Shown here: positions 7,958-10,569 of the stretch, piece after piece
Position numbering within the stretch: the first letter of the stretch is position 1
Layout of the letters: each line of letters opens with the position of its first letter
Assembly: GCA_017508345.1 (NCBI GenBank)
Contig: JAFVZD010000076.1
Location: forward strand, 1 to 10,569
Length of the DNA stretch: 10,569 bases
Origin: Clostridia bacterium
Lineage (GTDB): Bacteria; Bacillota_A; Clostridia; Christensenellales; UBA1242
Reading direction: 5' to 3'
The notes under the pieces: generated by a model
The model's database searches: none
Told to the model about the DNA's origin: nothing
The model's input: the letters and a program-made list of their open reading frames with translations, nothing else
Translations under genes and position numbers: made by a program

Positions 7958-8629
7958 TTAACCTAATATCAGTGGTAAAATTACTGTATCTAATGTGTCA
8001 CATACCCACATATAGAATGATGCACCTATTGTGCTATTGTCTAGTAGTGGATTGAGTATGTCTAGTAGGAATGGTAAGGCAGAACCTACTAGGTATGTTA
8101 TAGCGAATATGGAGAAGCAGGACACTGCTCCTTTTAATGCACCCAGTAGGAAGCCCAAGAATTTGTCCAAACTCTTGATAGAACGATTGCGGGTGATAGC
8201 ATCAAAGATTTTTGATAACAATTTGAGTAAAATTTTGAGTACTATAAATAGAATTATTGCGGAAATTACTACACCTATTATATGACCTACCGCATCGCTA
8301 AGTGCGGTGATGAATTCTGGACTATTGATAGTGTATTGAGTGGCATAATCTGCCCCCAATAGTAGTCCTGCCAATTTGTCCACTAGCCAAGGGAGTGATT
8401 CGCCCTCGCAATATCCTGTTATGGTGGGCGTAATGCTATTGCTGAGTGCACCAGATAATCCGAACCACGAGTCAAGCAGGCTACACATTGGCTCTGCTAG
8501 CCAAATAGCTATTACTAATGTGATTAATGTACTACATAGGTTGATTAGGGTTTTGAAAAAACCGCGTTTTAGTCCAATCAGTGCGGATATGAGTAATATC
8601 GCAATCAGTATTATATCTAACCAAGGCAT
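7958..8629 (-). CDS. CvpA-family integral membrane protein
   Basis: A 223-residue membrane protein. Residues 3-20 (LDIILIAILLISALIGLK) form the first membrane segment and run into RGFFKTLINL, the basic loop typical of CvpA. A second segment covers about 25-45, a third about 118-140 and a fourth about 165-190. The last is preceded by LDKFLGFLLGALKGAV, which matches the conserved LNRxLGxxxGxxKG pattern of the family. Length and topology are usual for Firmicutes CvpA proteins. The E. coli member is needed for colicin V production and affects purF-operon expression and envelope stress; the role in Firmicutes is not defined. The start at 8629 is chosen for an AGGAGGT site 6 bp upstream. The gene is divergent from the yyaC-like gene and convergent with the surface protein gene. 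Confidence 0.88.
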   Translation of the reverse strand: MPWLDIILIAILLISALIGLKRGFFKTLINLCSTLITLVIAIWLAEPMCSLLDSWFGLSGALSNSITPTITGYCEGESLPWLVDKLAGLLLGADYATQYTINSPEFITALSDAVGHIIGVVISAIILFIVLKILLKLLSKIFDAITRNRSIKSLDKFLGFLLGALKGAVSCFSIFAITYLVGSALPFLLDILNPLLDNSTIGASFYMWVCDTLDTVILPLILG

Positions 8630-8657
8630 ATATGTACCTCCTGAAAATATCATAATA
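8628..8657 (+). promoter_or_regulatory. possible forespore (sigma-G/F-like) promoter for the yyaC-like gene
   Basis: CATAATA (8651-8657) fits the sigma-G -10 pattern CATNHTA, and ATATA (8628-8632), 18 bp upstream, is a partial match to its -35. Short AT-only motifs occur by chance in such DNA, so this is weak. An alternative sigma-A-like pair is TTGTCA (8721-8726) with TAAAAA (8743-8748). Confidence 0.2.
8636..8642 (-). promoter_or_regulatory. ribosome binding site fixing the CvpA start
   Basis: A full AGGAGGT on the minus strand lies 6 nt before the ATG at 8629. An in-frame ATG further upstream (8653) lacks such a site and would add eight non-conserved residues. Confidence 0.85.
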
Positions 8658-8685
8658 TATTAACATATTAATAAAGTTTTGTCAT
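8657..8685 (-). promoter_or_regulatory. sigma-A-type promoter of the cvpA-like gene
   Basis: On the minus strand, ATGACA (8680-8685), a 17-bp spacer and TAATAT (8657-8662), with TG one base before the -10. It is about 28 bp from the start codon. Confidence 0.6.
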
Positions 8686-8770
8686 TTATTTTTAATAAAG
8701 AATGAAAAAAATTACTAATTTTGTCAAATGCAAAAATTTTGCTAAAAAATGTGTAAAACTTAACCAAAAC

Positions 8771-8780
8771 GGAGAAAAGG
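8771..8780 (+). promoter_or_regulatory. ribosome binding site deciding the yyaC-like start
   Basis: GGAGAAAAGG ends 8 nt before the ATG at 8789. The in-frame ATG at 8702 is preceded only by A/T-rich sequence and would add 29 lysine- and cysteine-rich residues unlike the family, so 8789 is preferred. Confidence 0.65.
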
Positions 8781-8788
8781 ATTGTTTT

Positions 8789-9340
8789 ATGCGTGAATTT
8801 TTGAGAATTTATGGTATGACGGGGGAGGCTGGATACAAACTGAGTGCGGTATTACAAAGGGTAATAACGGGCAAAAGTGAAGTAGTATTTTTGTGTGTGG
8901 GCACGGATAGGGTGGTTTTTGATAGTCTGGGGTGTATGGTGGGTAGTATTTTGAAATCCAGTAAAATACCATATTATGTTTATGGAGATATGAGTAAATG
9001 TATAACGGGCAAGAATGTTATGTTTGCGGTAGATTATATTAGGACTATGCACAGAGATTGTATTTTGTGCGTGGTGGATGCACTAGCTACTAGAGAACAA
9101 TGCCACTTGAATGAGATAGTGGTAGCTAGTAGTTATGTGAGTTCGTTATCTAGTGAATTGAGGATTGATGGGGATATTTTTGTGTATGGTGTAACTACCA
9201 TTTTGGGTAGCAAATTGGGACAGGGTACAAAACTATTAAATGTATACCATTTGGCACAAAATATTGCTAAAGGGATTATGCTGGCGGTAGGGAATAATTT
9301 GAGCAAAAACGAGGTGTATGAAATAGGAAAAAACAACTGA
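8789..9340 (+). CDS. YyaC-like (DUF1256) putative spore protease family protein, diverged
   Basis: A 183-residue soluble protein. VVFLCVGTDRVVFDSLGCMVG (about 32-52) matches the YyaC signature, commonly written as GTDR-x-x-GDSLGPLVG. It retains GTDR (38-41), Asp45 and SLG. PYYVYGDMSKCITGKNV (61-77) fits the next conserved block (VYGTL then H/A-x-N), and CILCVVDALAT (91-101) fits the family's IDA strand. IAKGIMLA (159-166) matches the C-terminal helix. YyaC is related to the germination protease GPR and to hydrogenase-maturation peptidases and is found in endospore formers; its substrate is not established. The glycine before the first aspartate is replaced (VVFD), and the usual glycine/lysine-rich loop in the second half seems shortened, so activity may be altered. 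An upstream in-frame start at 8702 would give 212 residues. It is divergent from cvpA. Confidence 0.75.
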   Translation: MREFLRIYGMTGEAGYKLSAVLQRVITGKSEVVFLCVGTDRVVFDSLGCMVGSILKSSKIPYYVYGDMSKCITGKNVMFAVDYIRTMHRDCILCVVDALATREQCHLNEIVVASSYVSSLSSELRIDGDIFVYGVTTILGSKLGQGTKLLNVYHLAQNIAKGIMLAVGNNLSKNEVYEIGKNN

Positions 9341-9341
9341 A

Positions 9342-9409
9342 TTTTTTTGAACTTGTAAGTATAAAAATCAAAAAAGATGTTGTAAAATCAACATCTAAAT
9401 TCAAAAAAA
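9342..9409 (-). terminator. nested inverted repeats; terminator in the minus direction
   Basis: The inner hairpin AGATGTTG (9375-9382) / CAACATCT (9389-9396) has a 6-nt loop. Read on the minus strand it is followed by TTTTT, one G, one A and TTTTT, the form of an intrinsic terminator. On the + strand there is no T-tract after it, so it does not fit as the yyaC terminator. An outer pair, TTTTTTTGAA (9342-9351) and TTCAAAAAAA (9400-9409), encloses it. Confidence 0.6.
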
Positions 9410-9425
9410 CACTAAAAATTCATCG

Positions 9426-9438
9426 AATATTGAGTAAA
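9426..9438 (+). repeat. 13-bp direct repeat, left copy
   Basis: AATATTGAGTAAA, identical to 9672-9684. The two copies flank the phased array. A shorter AATATTGAG recurs at 9705-9713. Confidence 0.75.
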
Positions 9439-9460
9439 TTTGCATAAATTTGATATAATT

Positions 9461-9667
9461 TCGACATTTTGCAACATTTATCGACGAATTGAAACACATA
9501 ATGACAGGCGAAAACACAATGCGACAAGTAGTGTGAAATTGCGACATTTTGCAACACTTATCGACATATTGAAACATAAAAGGACAAGTCAGAAACAAAT
9601 GCGACAAGTAGTGTAAAATTGCGACATTTTGCAACATTTATCGACAAGGAAGCACTCAAAAGCGACA
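9461..9667. repeat. helically phased repeat array (20-bp units in an 80-bp tandem repeat, about 2.5 copies)
   Basis: The near-identical block CGACATTTTGCAACA begins at 9462, 9542 and 9622, exactly 80 bp apart, and GCGACAAGTAGTGT begins at 9521 and 9601. Within each 80-bp unit the DNA divides into 20-bp units starting TCGACA, GCGACA or a variant, and most units carry a second ACA ten bases later. ACA therefore stands at 10-bp steps: 9464, 9474, 9494, 9504, 9514, 9524, 9544, 9554, 9564, 9574, 9584, 9604, 9624, 9634 and 9644. Shifted copies occur at 9595 and 9665. Every ACA faces the same side of the helix, as expected for cooperative binding by a protein. Because 80 is not a multiple of three, a coding origin is unlikely. 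Iteron, centromere-like, replication-origin or multi-operator roles are all open. Confidence 0.85.
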
Positions 9668-9671
9668 AAAA

Positions 9672-9684
9672 AATATTGAGTAAA
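9672..9684 (+). repeat. 13-bp direct repeat, right copy
   Basis: AATATTGAGTAAA, identical to 9426-9438, immediately beyond the last CGACA of the array. Confidence 0.75.
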
Positions 9685-9746
9685 ATAATCAAAAAATATT
9701 ATAAAATATTGAGATTAATAATTATAAAAATAATCAAAAAATATTA
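9684..9746 (+). repeat. 18-bp direct repeats in an AT-rich block
   Basis: AATAATCAAAAAATATTA occurs at 9684-9701 and again, identical, at 9729-9746, 45 bp apart. The block is almost entirely A and T and directly follows the phased array. Confidence 0.75.
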
Positions 9747-9758
9747 GTGAAATTAAGC

Positions 9759-9789
9759 AAAAAAACAGCCAAAAAATGACTGTTTTTTT
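9759..9789. terminator. terminator of the DGG-repeat protein gene, A/T-symmetrical
   Basis: A 10-bp stem AAAAAAACAG (9759-9768) / CTGTTTTTTT (9780-9789) with an 11-nt loop, 4 bp past the stop codon of the minus-strand gene. The T-run on both strands allows either direction. Confidence 0.7.
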
Positions 9790-9793
9790 GAGA

Positions 9794-10234
9794 TTACCTA
9801 GACACGGTAGAGTCGTTATCATTGGTATTTTGGTTGGTTGATTTTTTGATAGTGTTGACAATAGGTCTAGAATAACAACCGCCATCAAGGTGTGTAGGAT
9901 ATGGTTGAACAAAAGTGAATGCTCCGCCATCGTGTTGCATAGCATAAGTCTTGCCATTAATATTCTTTTTGCTATTGTGATATGTACGATATGTGTCAAC
10001 CTTGGTTGGTTGTACGATATTGTCGGAATTATTGTCATCTATTGCTTTTGAGTAGTTGCCTCCGTCAAGGCTAACAGGGTATGGTGGCACATATCTGTAA
10101 TCACCACCATCATGGTGCATTACATAGGTTTTACCATCGATAACCTTAGTGAATTTACCACTAGTTACCTTGCGTCTATTCTTGATGTCTTGGATAATTT
10201 CGTTGCCTTGGTTGGATTGTGTATTGTTGCTCAT
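9794..10234 (-). CDS. hypothetical protein with duplicated DGG-motif module
   Basis: A 146-residue protein of no family I recognise. It contains two copies of a 33-residue module, 60 residues apart: residues 33-65 (DGKTYVMHHDGGDYRYVPP onward) and 93-125 (NGKTYAMQHDGGAFTFVQP onward). Each module has two DGG motifs exactly 15 residues apart (DGG at 42, 57, 102 and 117), the first preceded by His and the second by Leu, and an aromatic-proline stretch PYP between them. The alternation of glycines and aromatics suggests short beta-hairpins. The two ends are Asn-, Ser-, Thr- and Lys-rich and probably disordered. No signal peptide or membrane segment is present. The ribosome site is an unusual AAAAGGGGG (10243-10251), 8 bp before the ATG. 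The gene has its own promoter and terminator, so it is probably monocistronic. The strong module conservation supports a real protein. Confidence 0.8.
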   Translation of the reverse strand: MSNNTQSNQGNEIIQDIKNRRKVTSGKFTKVIDGKTYVMHHDGGDYRYVPPYPVSLDGGNYSKAIDDNNSDNIVQPTKVDTYRTYHNSKKNINGKTYAMQHDGGAFTFVQPYPTHLDGGCYSRPIVNTIKKSTNQNTNDNDSTVSR

Positions 10235-10267
10235 GATATTTGCCCCCTTTTAAAGATAATATTATTA

Positions 10268-10296
10268 ATAGTAGCATATTTTTTGTGAATATGCAA
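10268..10296 (-). promoter_or_regulatory. extended -10 promoter of the DGG-repeat gene with a spacer inverted repeat
   Basis: On the minus strand, TTGCAT (10291-10296), a 17-bp spacer and TACTAT (10268-10273), preceded by TGC (extended -10). The spacer contains the inverted repeat GCATATT (10274-10280) / AATATGC (10288-10294), which overlaps the -35 and would suit a repressor site. Confidence 0.6.
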
Positions 10297-10297
10297 G

Positions 10298-10569
10298 ATA
10301 TAATTGTTATTTTTTAAATAATATTAATTTTAGAATTTTGAATGGTATTTGTGTTGCATATAAATAAAAATGTATTTGTTAGTATCAAAGTACTAATTGT
10401 GCTATGTGCAGTGTTGTATTAAAAGAAGGGGTATTTATTGCAAAATTTAGATATAAGTTTATATTCATTTAATAATTATGTAGTCGAATATTACGAGATG
10501 AAATTGTAAAAATAAGTAATGTTATTTAACTCTATGTAATGTTTGAGAGATGGGGGTAAAATGTTGAGA
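10298..10569. other. AT-rich region without a convincing gene
   Basis: No ORF with a good start and no RNA gene is visible. A GGGGG followed by ATG at 10561 may be the start of a gene that continues beyond the window, but only three codons are present. Confidence 0.5.

Noticed and set aside
8031..8663. Plus-strand open frames opposite the cvpA-like gene
   Set aside because: The minus-strand frame has four membrane segments, a family match and a perfect ribosome site; the plus-strand frames have none of these.
8702..8788. N-terminal extension of the yyaC-like gene from the ATG at 8702
   Set aside because: It lacks a ribosome site, is unlike the family in composition, and a good site precedes the ATG at 8789.
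9459..9466. Spo0A box (TGTCGAA on the minus strand) at the edge of the array
   Set aside because: Only one copy carries the full TGTCGAA; the other array units have TGTCGC or TGTCGA followed by T, so the array is not a series of 0A boxes.
9401..9637. Minus-strand 78-codon open frame through the phased array
   Set aside because: The 80-bp repeat period is not a multiple of three, so repeat copies fall in different frames, and there is no ribosome site. The frame is a by-product of the repeat.
9461..9667. CRISPR array
   Set aside because: The repeats are contiguous 20-bp units with gradual divergence, without constant repeats separated by unique spacers, and no cas gene is present.
10438..10509. 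23-codon TTG-start frame preceded by GAAGGGG
   Set aside because: Too short and too dependent on a rare start codon; no conservation evidence is available from the sequence alone.
10561..10569. Start of a gene (ATG after GGGGG) at the right edge
   Set aside because: Only three codons are inside the window, so coding cannot be judged.

Overview
The window looks like chromosomal DNA of a low-GC, probably spore-forming member of the Bacillota (Clostridia-like, uncultured). Reasons: AT-rich DNA, strong AGGAGG-type ribosome binding sites, sigma-A-like promoters, a diverged YyaC-family gene (a family tied to sporulating Firmicutes), a CvpA-family membrane protein, and a large cell-surface protein combining GLUG-type beta-helix repeats with Listeria-Bacteroides (InlB B / Flg_new-like) repeats. 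The standard bacterial code fits all genes. G appears to exceed C on the + strand over most of the window, so no replication-strand switch is obvious.

Layout. (1) 50-1524, +: a two-gene operon of a cytosolic protein with a transglutaminase/cysteine-peptidase-like Cys-His core and a 74-aa protein of unknown function. It ends in a perfect bidirectional hairpin shared with the convergent XRE-type regulator (1608-1847, -). (2) 1926-3446, -: an Ig-like-repeat lipoprotein, divergent from (3) 3794-7855, +: a 1353-aa surface protein with a signal peptide and a C-terminal membrane anchor. Their shared 347-bp intergenic region carries a good promoter for each gene and a run of helically phased A-tracts. 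(4) 7958-8629, -: CvpA family, divergent from (5) 8789-9340, +: YyaC-like. (6) 9341-9793: a gene-free region with an array of ACA trinucleotides at 10-bp steps, organised as 20-bp units inside an 80-bp tandem repeat, followed by AT-rich direct repeats and bounded by hairpins. (7) 9794-10234, -: a 146-aa protein built from two copies of an unrecognised module, each with two DGG motifs, behind its own extended -10 promoter. (8) 10298-10569: no convincing gene.

How the parts may work together. The lipoprotein and the giant anchored protein are probably both displayed on the cell surface and could be co-regulated from one intergenic region. The 412-aa and 74-aa pair is translationally close-packed and probably acts together. 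The most unusual element is the helically phased array near the yyaC-like gene. It resembles the iteron-type binding sites of plasmid centromeres or replication origins, but no binding protein for it is visible in the window. The duplicated DGG-repeat protein next to it is the best candidate for a new protein family.
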